Below the pieces are notes generated by a model. The model searched no databases. It was not told the origin of the DNA and saw only the letters and a list, made by a program, of their open reading frames with translations. The translations under genes were made by a program, and so were the position numbers. A DNA stretch of 64,000 nt from Palsa-883 sp035696165. GTDB taxonomy: Bacteria; Pseudomonadota; Alphaproteobacteria; Acetobacterales; Acetobacteraceae. The stretch covers positions 1-64,000 of the forward strand of contig DASRQX010000351.1 of NCBI GenBank assembly GCA_035696165.1. Reading direction: 5' to 3'. Below are positions 1 through 8,466 of the stretch, one piece after another; positions within the stretch are counted from its first letter, which is position 1; every line of letters starts with the position of its first letter.

Positions 1-1
1 A

Positions 2-202
2 AAAGCCACCGTGATCCCATCCAGGGCGAACCGCCAAACGCCTCGCGAGTTTGATACAGAGATCTACAAAGAGCGGCATTTGATCGAGAACTTCTTCGCC
101 AAGCTCAAGCAGTTCCGCGCTATCGCCACCCGCTACGAAAAGACCAAGCGGAATTTCCTCGCCGCCGTTCACCTCGTCGCCGCAGTCATCTGGCTCAATT
201 GA
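2..202 (+). CDS. IS5-type transposase, C-terminal part (runs off the left edge)
   Basis: The frame is open to the left edge, so only about the last 66 residues are in the window. They match the end of IS5-family DDE transposases: the stretch RHLIENFFAKLKQFR holds the glutamate that is usually the third catalytic acid, followed by the RYEKT segment and a hydrophobic tail ending in IWLN. The enzyme would cut and join the ends of its own element. Whether the element is complete cannot be told because its left part is outside the window. Confidence 0.85.
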   Translation, partial: KATVIPSRANRQTPREFDTEIYKERHLIENFFAKLKQFRAIATRYEKTKRNFLAAVHLVAAVIWLN

Positions 203-215
203 CCACAGGCCCTAG
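199..215. mobile_element. Probable right terminus of the IS element
   Basis: The transposase stop is followed at once by ACCACAGGCCC, whose complement begins GGGCCTGTGGT, the kind of terminal sequence seen in IS5-family elements. The bases just outside (TAG) would fit a short target duplication. The matching left end is not in the window, so this is inferred from one side only. Confidence 0.4.
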
Positions 216-338
216 ACTCTAGCCACTATCGGCCGGAGGGGCGCCCGGATTCCGCGGGCGGGCCGGCCGTTGGAGATGGAAGGCGCTGGCCTCCCTTTAA
301 ATCGGGGGAATGGTTTTTCCGCCCTGGGTGCGAGCGCC

Positions 339-692
339 TTATCCCAAGATCTCCGCTAGCTTCGCCGCGGGCCGGCACAGCCGTACCCCGCGTTCGGTGA
401 CGACGATAGGGCGCTCGATCAGGATCGGATGCGCAAGCATGGCGTCGATCAGTGCTTCGTCGCTCTGCCTCGCATCGTCCAGCCCCAATTCATCGTGGGG
501 CGTGCCGCGCCGGCGCAGCAGCGCACGCGGCGTCATGCCCATGCGGCTGAGCAGGGATTTCAGCTCCGCGCGGCTTGGCGGTGTCTTCAGGTATTCGATG
601 ACAAGCGGCTCCGTGCCGGTTGCGCGGATCGTCGCCAGGACCTTGCGCGAGGTGGTGCAGGACGGGTTGTGATAGATCGTGACCTCGGACAT
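339..692 (-). CDS. arsC: ArsC-family arsenate reductase
   Basis: A 117-residue thioredoxin-fold reductase of the ArsC/Spx family; ArsC reduces arsenate to arsenite with glutathione/glutaredoxin in the cytoplasm. The signature HNPSCTTSR at residues 8-16 contains the catalytic Cys12, and the C-terminal half keeps conserved arginines (LIERPIVVTERG). Length agrees with the family. The start at 692 is preceded by AGGAGG at good spacing; an upstream in-frame ATG at 782 would add 30 residues unlike the family. No arsB or arsR is adjacent, so a YfgD-like relative with another substrate is possible. It is divergent from the dipeptidase gene. Confidence 0.85.
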   Translation of the reverse strand: MSEVTIYHNPSCTTSRKVLATIRATGTEPLVIEYLKTPPSRAELKSLLSRMGMTPRALLRRRGTPHDELGLDDARQSDEALIDAMLAHPILIERPIVVTERGVRLCRPAAKLAEILG

Positions 693-806
693 TGGGGGGC
701 ACCTCCTGTCGCGGCCCGGTCTTGTGCAAACCGGGATCGCCGCGCAGCATCTTGCGGACGCGGATCGCGGGCAAGAGCACATGAATGCGGCGGGTGCGAC
801 CTAGCA

Positions 807-2180
807 ATGATGCAACTCCGCTGGCCTGACCTTGGGACGGGGCGCGCGGACCTTGCGGACGGCGCCGCGGTGGAGATCGCGGGGTGGGTGGCCACCGCTG
901 GTCGCACCGATCACTTCCTGCTGGCCCCAGAACCGGCCTGCTGCGCCGGCTGTCCACCGCGCGACCCGCTATTTGCCGTTGAGGTGTTCGCCCGGGCGCC
1001 GATCGCCGCACAGCCACAGGCGCTGCACCTGAGCGGAACCTGGCGGGTGAGGGCCGGCGATCCCACCGGCTGGCGGTATCGGTTGCATGACGCGCGCAGC
1101 CTGGATCCGCCCGGCTGGCGCGCCATCACCCGCCGCGGCATGCTGGCAGCCGGCCCGCTGTTCTGCATTGGCGGCACCGCCCGCGCCGACGAAGCGACAG
1201 CGCGCCAGGCCATCGCCGCCACCACCGCGGTCGACATCCACAGCCACGCCGGCGCAATAACGGGCGTCAGGCGGGTGAGGACTTCCGCGGCGTTTCGCGA
1301 GGTGGTGCAGCCGATGCGGGCGGGCGGCATGGCGGCGGTATGCTTCGCCATCGTATCCGACGCGCCCTGCCATCGGGTCTCTCCCGATCATCGCATCCAC
1401 CCCTACCGGTCTCCCGATCCCGGAGAGCTCTACGCCTATGGTCAGCTCAGTTTCGCGCGCGTCCACTTGCTGGTGCGCACGCAGGGCCTGGCGGTAATCA
1501 CGGACGCCGCCGCGTTGCGCGCCGCGCGCGCCGGCACCGCCTCGGCGATCATCGCCGCCGAGGGCGGCGACTTCCTGGAAGGCCGCCCCGACCGCATCGA
1601 CGAGGCCCATGAGAAATGGCAACTCCGCCACCTGCAGTTGACGCACTACCGGGTGAACGAGTTGGGCGACATCCAGACCGAGGCGCCGGCGCACGACGGC
1701 CTGACCGATGTCGGCGCCGAGGTGATCCGGCGCTGCAATGCGCGCGGCCTGGTGGTCGACGTGGCACACGGCACCTACGACCTGGTCAAACGCGCGGCCT
1801 CGGTGACCACCAGGCCGCTGGTGCTGTCGCACACTGCGCTTTCGCAGGTGCCGAGACCGCGCAGCCGATTGATCTCGCCCGACCATGCGCGGGTGATTGC
1901 CGACACGGGCGGTGTGATCGGCGTCTGGCCGTCGAGCGCGGCGTTTCATGACCTGGACGCGATGGCGCGGGGCATGGCGCGGCTGGCGGATTTGGTCGGG
2001 GTCGATCATGTCGGTCTTGGCAGTGACATGATGGGCCTGGCGGTGCCCAGCGTGTTCGACGACTACGCGGCCCTGCCAGCGCTGGCCGCGGCGTTGCTGA
2101 ATGTCGGGTTCAACCAGCAGGATGCCGGCAAAATCCTCGGCGGCAACTACGTGCGCGTGTTTGCTGCTTCTCTTGGGTAG
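807..2180 (+). CDS. Membrane-dipeptidase family protein with extra N-terminal OB-like domain
   Basis: From about residue 115 this is a renal-dipeptidase-type (M19) zinc peptidase that hydrolyses dipeptides: it has the early metal-binding VDIHSHAG, the central EGGDFLEG, LTHYRVNE, DVAHGT and the late GVDHVGLGSD motif. Residues about 10-100 look like a separate OB-fold domain with a CCAGC cluster. A Tat-like TRRGML followed by a hydrophobic stretch lies near residue 109, between the two parts. The chosen start (tandem ATG at 807) keeps the OB part; it lacks a clear Shine-Dalgarno sequence. A TTG at 1083 would instead give an exported stand-alone dipeptidase. The 3' end is duplicated at 4369-4491. 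Confidence 0.75.
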   Translation: MMQLRWPDLGTGRADLADGAAVEIAGWVATAGRTDHFLLAPEPACCAGCPPRDPLFAVEVFARAPIAAQPQALHLSGTWRVRAGDPTGWRYRLHDARSLDPPGWRAITRRGMLAAGPLFCIGGTARADEATARQAIAATTAVDIHSHAGAITGVRRVRTSAAFREVVQPMRAGGMAAVCFAIVSDAPCHRVSPDHRIHPYRSPDPGELYAYGQLSFARVHLLVRTQGLAVITDAAALRAARAGTASAIIAAEGGDFLEGRPDRIDEAHEKWQLRHLQLTHYRVNELGDIQTEAPAHDGLTDVGAEVIRRCNARGLVVDVAHGTYDLVKRAASVTTRPLVLSHTALSQVPRPRSRLISPDHARVIADTGGVIGVWPSSAAFHDLDAMARGMARLADLVGVDHVGLGSDMMGLAVPSVFDDYAALPALAAALLNVGFNQQDAGKILGGNYVRVFAASLG

Positions 2181-2192
2181 GAGCGTCGCGAC

Positions 2193-2216
2193 GTGCCGGC
2201 ATCGCCACGCGCGTCG
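2193..2216 (+). pseudogene. Remnant of the 5' end of the class V aminotransferase gene
   Basis: The 13 bases after the dipeptidase stop and the next 24 bases align with the ribosome-binding site and first codons of the aminotransferase gene at 4492-4527, including the start codon (GTG here, ATG there) and a shared CATCG core. Similarity is lost by about 2220, where the decayed cluster begins. This shows the aminotransferase once followed this dipeptidase copy directly. Confidence 0.6.
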
Positions 2217-2224
2217 CTGCGCGT

Positions 2225-3715
2225 TCAGCGCGCCGGCGTCAGGTCGAAGCCGTAGCGGTCGTGCAGGATTTCCAGCAGCGCTTGACGGGCATCGGCCGCG
2301 TCGCGGGAAACGATACGTCGATACTGCGCCCGCGGCGACGCCTTGGGTGGTGGCGTGTCGTTTAGCAGGAAGTCCTCGCTGCTGTTGAGCATGCTGGCGG
2401 CGATGTCCAGCTTGGTGGCGAAGTCCGGCTCGGCGGAGATGACGGAGACATGATGGTTGGCGTCGATTGCGATCACGCCGCCGGGAACGCCGGTCGGCTG
2501 CGTCTTGTAATTGTCCGAGCCTACACTACCCGAGCCAACATATCTGACCGGGATGTCGTTAACCATATACATCAGCGCAGTTGCATAGTCGTCATCGCCA
2601 GGACCGATATCGCCGGCCTTCAGCTTCCTCACGGTGAAATACTGGTGGGCGTAGAACGTTTCGTGGATAATCGTGTCAATCGCTTCGCTTACCGGCTTCA
2701 GGTAACCCGAAAGAAGTTCAAGCCGATCGAATTTGTCGCGGGGTTATACCCCCCAATCGCCCCGTTTTTTGGGCGGATCGCGCTCTTTGGAGATGCTTAT
2801 GCGCGGCATGTCCATGGCATCGGCCTGGACATTACAAATGTCCTGCATCATTTTGAGCACTTTGTCAGCGTCTTTGACGAAGTTGTCCCAATGGTCATTG
2901 TCCAGATCGCCGTTTGGTTTGTACAGCTTTTTGATATCGTCCAGCTTCACGACTTCGTCGGCGATCTGCTCACGCTGGGTCGCCCGTTTCTCCATGAATT
3001 TCTGGTCGGGCTTGGAAAGCTTATAAAGCCTGCAGAGCTGCTCGAGCGTGCTGCCGACGGTTGGAAGGAATTTTGCCGGGTTGCTGCCCGTTACCTGGGT
3101 TGAACCGGTTGGCGTGCCGTTGGCACAAAGCTCCAGTGCGAGTTCCGCCTGCTCCTGCAACGGTTTCTCGCCGAGGTCCGTATCGCTGAGGGTTTTGAGC
3201 AGATCGAAGGCCGCTTTCGCCTGTTCCTGCTTCTGCGTGGCAGTAGGCGAGGCTGTGGTCTCGAACTCGGCGAGCGCCGTCTCTGTCGCAGGGCAGGCCT
3301 CTATTGCGCCAAGCCCGTCCTTGCCAAAAATCAAGCTATCCAGGGCCTTCCTGGCCTTCTCGTAGGCGATGTATTTCGCGACGATTTCCTTGCCGGCCGG
3401 TTTATTCTTGTCCTTGGCGGTATACCGCTGGTCGAACGCGTTCACCAGCTTGCCGGCCTCATCGAGGCACGCGGTGTTCACCTTGTTGGTGGCGTTCTGG
3501 AGGTCGTCCAGCGCCGTGCTGGCCTTCGGCCAGTCCTGCGGCTTGACCTCGCCCGCCTTTTCAGCGGCGGGCTTGGCATCGGCGGCGACCTGTAGCGCCT
3601 GTGTGATTGGTGCAGATGGAGACGTCAGTTTCTTGACGCGCTCGTTGATTTTGCCGAGAGCTTCGCTGAGCTTGCTCAGCCTCTCCAGGAACGCGGTGCG
3701 CTCCTTGGAGGTCAC
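2225..3715 (-). pseudogene. Large helical hypothetical protein interrupted by an in-frame TAA
   Basis: The frame codes for about 323 residues, stops at TAA (2744-2746), and resumes in the same frame with no ATG, GTG or TTG until 2632, yet the residues between still look coding (PRDKFDRLELLSGYLKP). Read through, the protein is about 495 residues. The first part is Lys/Ala/Glu-rich and probably helical with coiled-coil character. The second part has an IHETFYAHQYF motif, which resembles HE...H peptidase-like segments, then a compact domain. It starts with GTG at 3715 overlapping the stop of the upstream small gene (GTGA). I do not recognise the family. It may be a pseudogene, two proteins, or a sequence error. 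Confidence 0.6.
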
Positions 3716-3891
3716 TTCGGCTCGGTCTTGGGTTGCTGCTGTTCTACTGGCTGTTGTTGCACCGGCTGCTGTTGCACTGGTTGTTGTTGAACCGGCTGAT
3801 GCTGCTGCACGGGCGGCTGCTGTTCATCGCCCCAACTGAACAGACTCAGAAATGACGTCACAATTGACGACAAAAGGCCGGAGTCAGACAT
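3712..3891 (-). CDS. Small Gln/Pro/Val-repeat protein, hypothetical
   Basis: A 59-residue reading frame. Residues 5-20 form a hydrophobic, possibly membrane-contacting helix (LLSSIVTSFLSLFSW), and residues 24-52 are repeats of QQQPV. The DNA is a matching run of CAACAGCAG-type codons. Its TGA overlaps the GTG start of the next gene, which suggests translational coupling. Repeats of this kind are often linkers or surface tails. The family is not recognised; the coupled layout and non-random composition are the reasons for calling it. Confidence 0.55.
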   Translation of the reverse strand: MSDSGLLSSIVTSFLSLFSWGDEQQPPVQQHQPVQQQPVQQQPVQQQPVEQQQPKTEPK

Positions 3892-3902
3892 GACTCGCCC
3901 CG

Positions 3903-4175
3903 CTATGCCGCTGTTGCAAGTTGTGCGCGGAGTTCCACAAGCGCCGCGTCCAGTTCACCGCCCAGCCGCAGGGCCCTGCCCAGATCCGCCTTGACGAATT
4001 TCTGCAGCTCCGCCAGCCGCGACGCCCCGGCGATCTTTTGTCGGTACGCATCGATGACGACGACCGCCTTCGCCGCGCGTCCGCGCTCGGCCGAGCGGGC
4101 CAGACCGGCGGCAAGTCCCGGGTCGATGCCGAGAACCCGCTTCACTCACGCGTTATAGATTTCCCGGTCAGCCAT
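3903..4175 (-). pseudogene. Small helical hypothetical protein with in-frame TGA at codon 10
   Basis: The frame begins ATG GCT GAC (MADREIYNA), meets TGA at 4146-4148, and continues at once with GTG AAG CGG. Either translation starts at the GTG (80 residues) or an originally 90-residue protein has been broken near its start. The body is Ala/Arg/Leu-rich and helical, with no membrane segment or known motif. It is the first gene of the minus-strand cluster that also holds the Gln-rich peptide and the interrupted large protein, so the three probably belonged together. Confidence 0.45.
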
Positions 4176-4368
4176 GCCAGCTTCCCCCGCGGTCTTCTAT
4201 ATCGTTACACGTAGCGGACCGCGGCAGTGGCCCGGTCTCATCCGGGTGAGCGGTCAGCTTGGTGATTTTGCGGACAAATTTGGCGCCGATCCGGCTCTTG
4301 TGCAACGGTCGGATTGGCCCGAAGCAATCATCCTTTATACGCCAGTGTCGCCGAGACTTGTGAGCCAT

Positions 4369-4491
4369 GACAACTCTGCGGTCCCGGCGGCGCTTGCGGC
4401 AACCTTGCCGAATGTCGGGTTCGACCGGCAAGATGCCGGCAAGATCCTCGGCGGCAACGACATGCGCGTCTTTGCTGCTTCCCTGACATAG
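4369..4491 (+). pseudogene. Decayed second copy of the dipeptidase 3' end
   Basis: The last 40 or so codons match the end of the intact dipeptidase (2058-2180): both share NVGF, QDAGKILGGN and RVFAAS, at a constant offset of 2311 bases. Upstream the match fades, although the open frame from 4174 may retain faint similarity. The bases after the stop also match, leading straight into the aminotransferase start. It is a leftover of a duplication, not a functional enzyme. Confidence 0.8.
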
Positions 4492-4503
4492 GAGCTTTAC
4501 AAC

Positions 4504-5658
4504 ATGCTGCCATCGCAACGTGCGCTGTTCGATATCCCGCGCGAGATCTGCTACCTCAACGCCGCCGCGTTTGGGCCGCTGCCGCACGCGGTGCAGGAGG
4601 CGGGTGAGCGCGGCGCCGCGCGCAAAAGCCGGCCGTGGGAGCTGAGGAATTGGCAGGGCGGTGCCCAGGCTCAGTCCGAGCGCGCACGTGCCGCGGCCGC
4701 CCGATTGATCGGTGCGGAACCGGATGATGTCGCCGTCATCTCGTCGGTCAGCTACGGGTTTGCTACTGCCGGGCGCATCCTGCCGGTCGGACGCGGGGAG
4801 CGGGTGCTGGTGCTGCAGGACGATCATTCCTCGCCCGTGCTGGAATGGCTCGGGCGGGCGCCGCTGCAGGGGTTCGATGTCGAAACGGTGGCGCGACCGG
4901 AGGACGGTGATTGGACGCGCGCGGTGCTGGCGGCCATCGCGCGGACGGGCGCACCGCGGCTGGCGGTGGCATCGATTTCGTCGGTGCATTGGTCGGATGG
5001 CGGGCTGGTGGACCTGGAGCGCGTTGCCGCAGCGGTGCGCGCGCATGGGGCGGCGCTGGCGGTCGATGCCACGCACCACGCTGGCATTCTGCCGATCGAT
5101 GTGCGGCGGCTCGATCCGGATTTCCTGGTGTTCCCGACTTACAAGTGGGTCCTTGGTCCGTACGGGCGCGCGTTCCTGTACGTGGCGAAACGCTGGCAGG
5201 ATGGTGTGCCGCTGGAGCAAACCGGAGCGGGCCGGCGTGCGATGGATTCCACCGCCACACCCTATATGCGCGACACGTCGTATGTCGCGAACGCGCGCCG
5301 CTTCGACATGGGTGAGCGCGATTTCTTTATCAGTCTGGAGATGGCGGCGATCGGCATGGAACTGGTGGCCGATTGGGGCACCGACGCGATCACCGAGCGG
5401 CTGTCGATGCTGACGGGACGCCTGGCCGAGGGGTTGCCGAACACCGGGGTTACCGTTTCACCGGCGCATCTGCGCGCGCCGCATGTGTTGAGCCTGAGTT
5501 TCCCGGATGGCATGCCGCGGGAGCTGCCGGAGCGGCTGGCAGCGGAGAATGTGTTTGTCAGCCCGCGGCTCGGGCGGCTGCGCATCAGCCCGCATGTTTA
5601 TAATGATGAAGTGGATGTTGATCGGTTTTTGGCGACGTTTCGGAAGGTGACGGGGTGA
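4504..5658 (+). CDS. Class V aminotransferase (cysteine-desulfurase / isopenicillin-epimerase-like)
   Basis: A 384-residue PLP enzyme of fold type I. The expected features are present: substrate/cofactor histidine in SSVHWSDGG (near 162), Asp188 in AVDATHHAG to bind the pyridine nitrogen, and the Schiff-base Lys214 in PTYKWVLGPYG. It lacks the mobile catalytic Cys loop of NifS/IscS desulfurases, so it is more likely an epimerase, lyase or kynureninase-like member with unknown substrate. The ATG at 4504 has GGAG nine bases upstream. In the duplicated arrangement it originally sat 10 or so bases after a dipeptidase gene, which hints at amino-acid release followed by amino-acid conversion. Confidence 0.85.
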   Translation: MLPSQRALFDIPREICYLNAAAFGPLPHAVQEAGERGAARKSRPWELRNWQGGAQAQSERARAAAARLIGAEPDDVAVISSVSYGFATAGRILPVGRGERVLVLQDDHSSPVLEWLGRAPLQGFDVETVARPEDGDWTRAVLAAIARTGAPRLAVASISSVHWSDGGLVDLERVAAAVRAHGAALAVDATHHAGILPIDVRRLDPDFLVFPTYKWVLGPYGRAFLYVAKRWQDGVPLEQTGAGRRAMDSTATPYMRDTSYVANARRFDMGERDFFISLEMAAIGMELVADWGTDAITERLSMLTGRLAEGLPNTGVTVSPAHLRAPHVLSLSFPDGMPRELPERLAAENVFVSPRLGRLRISPHVYNDEVDVDRFLATFRKVTG

Positions 5659-5667
5659 CGATTATTT

Positions 5668-5819
5668 TTCCTCCTCTTGCGGGCTCGGGCCGCAAAGCGG
5701 ACCAAGGCTTGGGGAAGGGGTGGAGCGGAGTGCTATTGGAGACTGGTGTGCCGCTGGGCCCCCTCCCCCCAACCTTGGTCCGGTTTGCGGCCCAAGCCCT
5801 CAAGGGGAGGGGGAGTAAG
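5668..5819. repeat. Inverted pair of dispersed repeat family A
   Basis: Two copies of a roughly 55-base element face each other between convergent genes. Each contains CTTGGGCCGC or CTCGGGCCGC next to GCGGACCAAGG-type sequence, with a flank of CCCCTCCCC. The transcript could fold into a long hairpin and might end transcription from both sides. Single copies occur near 18360-18420, 34019-34060 and 36143-36180. Confidence 0.75.
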
Positions 5820-5833
5820 TAGATCGGCGTATG

Positions 5834-6931
5834 CTACCACCCGTTCACCCTCGGCCAGACCGCTACGACCTCATCGCCGCCGTCGACCACGTAGTACCGA
5901 TCGTGCGCCGCCGCCGTCATGCAGGTATGATTCGGCGCAATTCGTAGCCGGCCCCCGATCGGCAGCGTCGTCTGGTGCGCTGGGTCGAGCTCTATCACGC
6001 CGTGCTCCTGATACGCCCGCCGCACAATCGCGTCGCCCAGTGTTCGTTGCCCAAGCCGATCGAGTGCCAAGCCAAACCCGTAATCTTTTGAGACTGCCTC
6101 GGTACTGCGGTCCTTCGACAGCGCCAGGCCGCCGGCATCGACCACCAGCTTGCCTGGCCGCCGGCCGATCACACTGGTCAGCACCGTTACCGCGATGTCC
6201 TCGATCGTGTGGGTGAAGATCTCCGACTGGAACAGATCGCCGAACATGTAGACGCCGGCTCGGACCTCGGTGATGCCGTCAAACGAAGCGGCGTGCAGTG
6301 CAGTCGGCGAGCTGCCCATTGAAACGATTGGCACAGGATACCCTGCCGAACGCAACCGCTCGGCCGCCCGTACCACACCCGACCGTTCCGCTTCCGCGAT
6401 TTGCGCCATCTGCGTGATGCTGCGCCCGGCGTAGCTGTGCCCGGCATGCGTCATTACACCTGCGAGGTTCACGCCGAGCCGATCGGCGATTGCCAGCAAT
6501 GCGTCGTCGTCCGGCGCGACACCGCCGCGCGATTCGCCTGTGTCGATCTCGATCAGTGCGCGCGGCGGCCTTGGATGCGAGGCAATCGCGTCGGCGGCGT
6601 CCAGGTCGTCGGTCAGCACGATCACATCGGCGCCGGCATCATTCAGCTTGGCAACCTGGTCGAGCTTTTGCGGCACGATCCCGACCGCGTAGAGGATGTC
6701 GGTCAGGTCGTGCGCGGCGAAATATTCCGCCTCGGCCAGGGTGGAGACGGTGATGCCGCCGGGCTGACCTTGTAGCGCCAGGCGTGCCACATCGATCGAC
6801 TTCGCCGTCTTCATATGAGGACGCAACGGCACGTTGTGCCACGCCAGCGCCGACGCCATCGTTGCGATGTTGTGATTCAGGATCGTACGATCCAGCACAA
6901 TGCTCGGCGTCGGCAGATCATCCAGCGTCAT
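5834..6931 (-). CDS. Alanine-racemase-fold PLP enzyme, D-threonine aldolase / D-serine dehydratase type
   Basis: 365 residues. The N-terminal barrel carries the PLP lysine in RPHMKTAKS (Lys41), then an EIDTGESR strand and the THAGHSY segment. The C-terminal part ends with APNHTCMTAA, the His/Cys pair (near 335 and 337) that binds the divalent metal in D-threonine aldolases and fungal-type D-serine dehydratases. It would cleave or deaminate a D-beta-hydroxy amino acid in the cytosol. Its ATG overlaps the stop of the M81 gene (ATGA), making it the last gene of a four-gene operon. The exact substrate is inferred only. Confidence 0.85.
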   Translation of the reverse strand: MTLDDLPTPSIVLDRTILNHNIATMASALAWHNVPLRPHMKTAKSIDVARLALQGQPGGITVSTLAEAEYFAAHDLTDILYAVGIVPQKLDQVAKLNDAGADVIVLTDDLDAADAIASHPRPPRALIEIDTGESRGGVAPDDDALLAIADRLGVNLAGVMTHAGHSYAGRSITQMAQIAEAERSGVVRAAERLRSAGYPVPIVSMGSSPTALHAASFDGITEVRAGVYMFGDLFQSEIFTHTIEDIAVTVLTSVIGRRPGKLVVDAGGLALSKDRSTEAVSKDYGFGLALDRLGQRTLGDAIVRRAYQEHGVIELDPAHQTTLPIGGRLRIAPNHTCMTAAAHDRYYVVDGGDEVVAVWPRVNGW

Positions 6932-8466
6932 GATGGGCTCCACTGCGCATGATCGTCGATCGGCAACACCGGGCGCGGCATGTGCTGCCAAGGAAAGCGC
7001 GAGAGGATCGGGCTGGTCAAGCCTGGCGCGTCCACCTCGATCACCTGGGCGTGGCGGAAGAACTCGTCGAAACCGCCGCGAAAATGCCCGCGCGACTTTA
7101 CCACGACCACGCGTGCCGCGGCGATGTCGAGGCCGAACGCCTCGAAGAACATTGGATCGGCGCACTGGTAGCGGTTCGATATGACGACCACTGTGATGCC
7201 GCCGATGTTCAGTGCCGCCGATGGCCCAAGGTCCAGCGTGTTGTCGGCGTAGATGCCGCGACGACCGCGCACGGAGCCATCCAGCAAGCGCCGCACGGTC
7301 GCCGGCGTGCTGAAGGGTTTGGAGAATTCGTCGCCGCCGCCGCGGTTGAACGTCGCGGTGAATGTGGTGCCTTCGCCGAGACAATGTGCTTCGGCCGCCA
7401 GCACGGGATCGTGGATCACGCCGACCAGGGCATTCTGCACATGGGCGTCGAGGAACGCCTGCAGGATCCACATTGTGTTGCCGCGCCCGCCGCCGCCGGG
7501 ATTGTCGGCGACATCGGCGAAGATGAGTGGTGGCTTGGAATTGTTGGCGGTGTCGAGTGCCAGTGTCACCGTATCGTCCAGCGGAGTCAGGCGCGGACGG
7601 AAGTGTTCACGCCGCGCCCACCCGGCCTCCGCGATTTCTCGGGCGAGGTGTTTCGCCGCGTCGGCGTCGGTTGCAGTTACCACGGCGGTCAGACCGTTGA
7701 ATGGCGTGTCGGCGAAGGCGAAGCCGCCCATCACCGAAACATTCACGATCCGCCCGGCATACGGCGGCTCCTGCATCCGTTGCTGGCCGAGATCGATCAG
7801 CTCGCCGTAGGGCCGCTGCGATGCGTCTTTGCCGGTGAGTTGCGTCACCGTCGGCGGCACGATCGGCAAGCGCACGAACGCGAGATGGGTCCGCATTCCG
7901 CCAAGCAGCCGGCGCAGCACCTGCGCCGCTTCGACCCCGCGCTCGCGCATGTCGAGATGCGGATTGGTGCGATAGCCGATAAAGGCGTTGATCGTTTCGA
8001 CATCCGCCGGCGCGACGTTGGCGTGCAGATCATAGGTTGCAACGATCGGCACATCCGTTCCGACGATGCCGCGCACCATGGTCAGGATGGTGCCCTCGGG
8101 ATCGTGGTCCTGCGTGGTCAGGCCGGCGCCATGCATCACGCAATAGACGCCGTCCAGCTTGCCGGCCTGGCGCAGTCCGGCTTTCCATTGGGTCATCATG
8201 CGCAGGAAAAATGCGTGCTCCACGGGACCGTTCGGCTCGGCCATAGCCAGCAAGACCGGCACGGGCTGCCATGGTCCGGCTGCGTCCATGTCGGCAACGA
8301 ACCCCGGCAGTTCGGCCAGCATGCGGGGCGCCGGGCTGCGCGCTTCGGCGATCATCGCCTCGCCAGTCAGGAGTGTGCGGTTGGCAAAATCGGATTCTGT
8401 TGCCACCGGCGCGAACCGGTTGCATTCGATGGAGAAGCCCAGCAGGGCGATGCGCGGATTGCTCAC
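6928..8466 (-). CDS. M81 family (MlrC-like) metallopeptidase
   Basis: 512 residues, the usual length for MlrC-type proteins, named for the last step of microcystin breakdown but widespread with unknown natural substrates. Visible family motifs are GFSIECNRFAP at 10-20, VMHGAG at 110-115, the metal-site-like YDLHAN at 145-150, and a Gly-rich DNPGGGGRGNT turn in the C-terminal domain. No signal peptide, so cytosolic. It starts with GTG overlapping the preceding stop (GTGA) and ends overlapping the next start. The operon setting, with two amino-acid PLP enzymes and an SDR, suggests a peptide- or amide-like substrate. Confidence 0.85.
   Translation of the reverse strand: MSNPRIALLGFSIECNRFAPVATESDFANRTLLTGEAMIAEARSPAPRMLAELPGFVADMDAAGPWQPVPVLLAMAEPNGPVEHAFFLRMMTQWKAGLRQAGKLDGVYCVMHGAGLTTQDHDPEGTILTMVRGIVGTDVPIVATYDLHANVAPADVETINAFIGYRTNPHLDMRERGVEAAQVLRRLLGGMRTHLAFVRLPIVPPTVTQLTGKDASQRPYGELIDLGQQRMQEPPYAGRIVNVSVMGGFAFADTPFNGLTAVVTATDADAAKHLAREIAEAGWARREHFRPRLTPLDDTVTLALDTANNSKPPLIFADVADNPGGGGRGNTMWILQAFLDAHVQNALVGVIHDPVLAAEAHCLGEGTTFTATFNRGGGDEFSKPFSTPATVRRLLDGSVRGRRGIYADNTLDLGPSAALNIGGITVVVISNRYQCADPMFFEAFGLDIAAARVVVVKSRGHFRGGFDEFFRHAQVIEVDAPGLTSPILSRFPWQHMPRPVLPIDDHAQWSPS

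Noticed and set aside
781..804. Seven-codon frame just before the dipeptidase start, as a possible leader peptide
   Set aside because: Only a weak ribosome-binding site and no attenuator-like structure; too short to support.
4174..4368. Functional gene from 4174 to 4491
   Set aside because: Only the end matches a known protein (the dipeptidase 3' end); the first part has no clear start signal and overlaps the minus-strand gene start.
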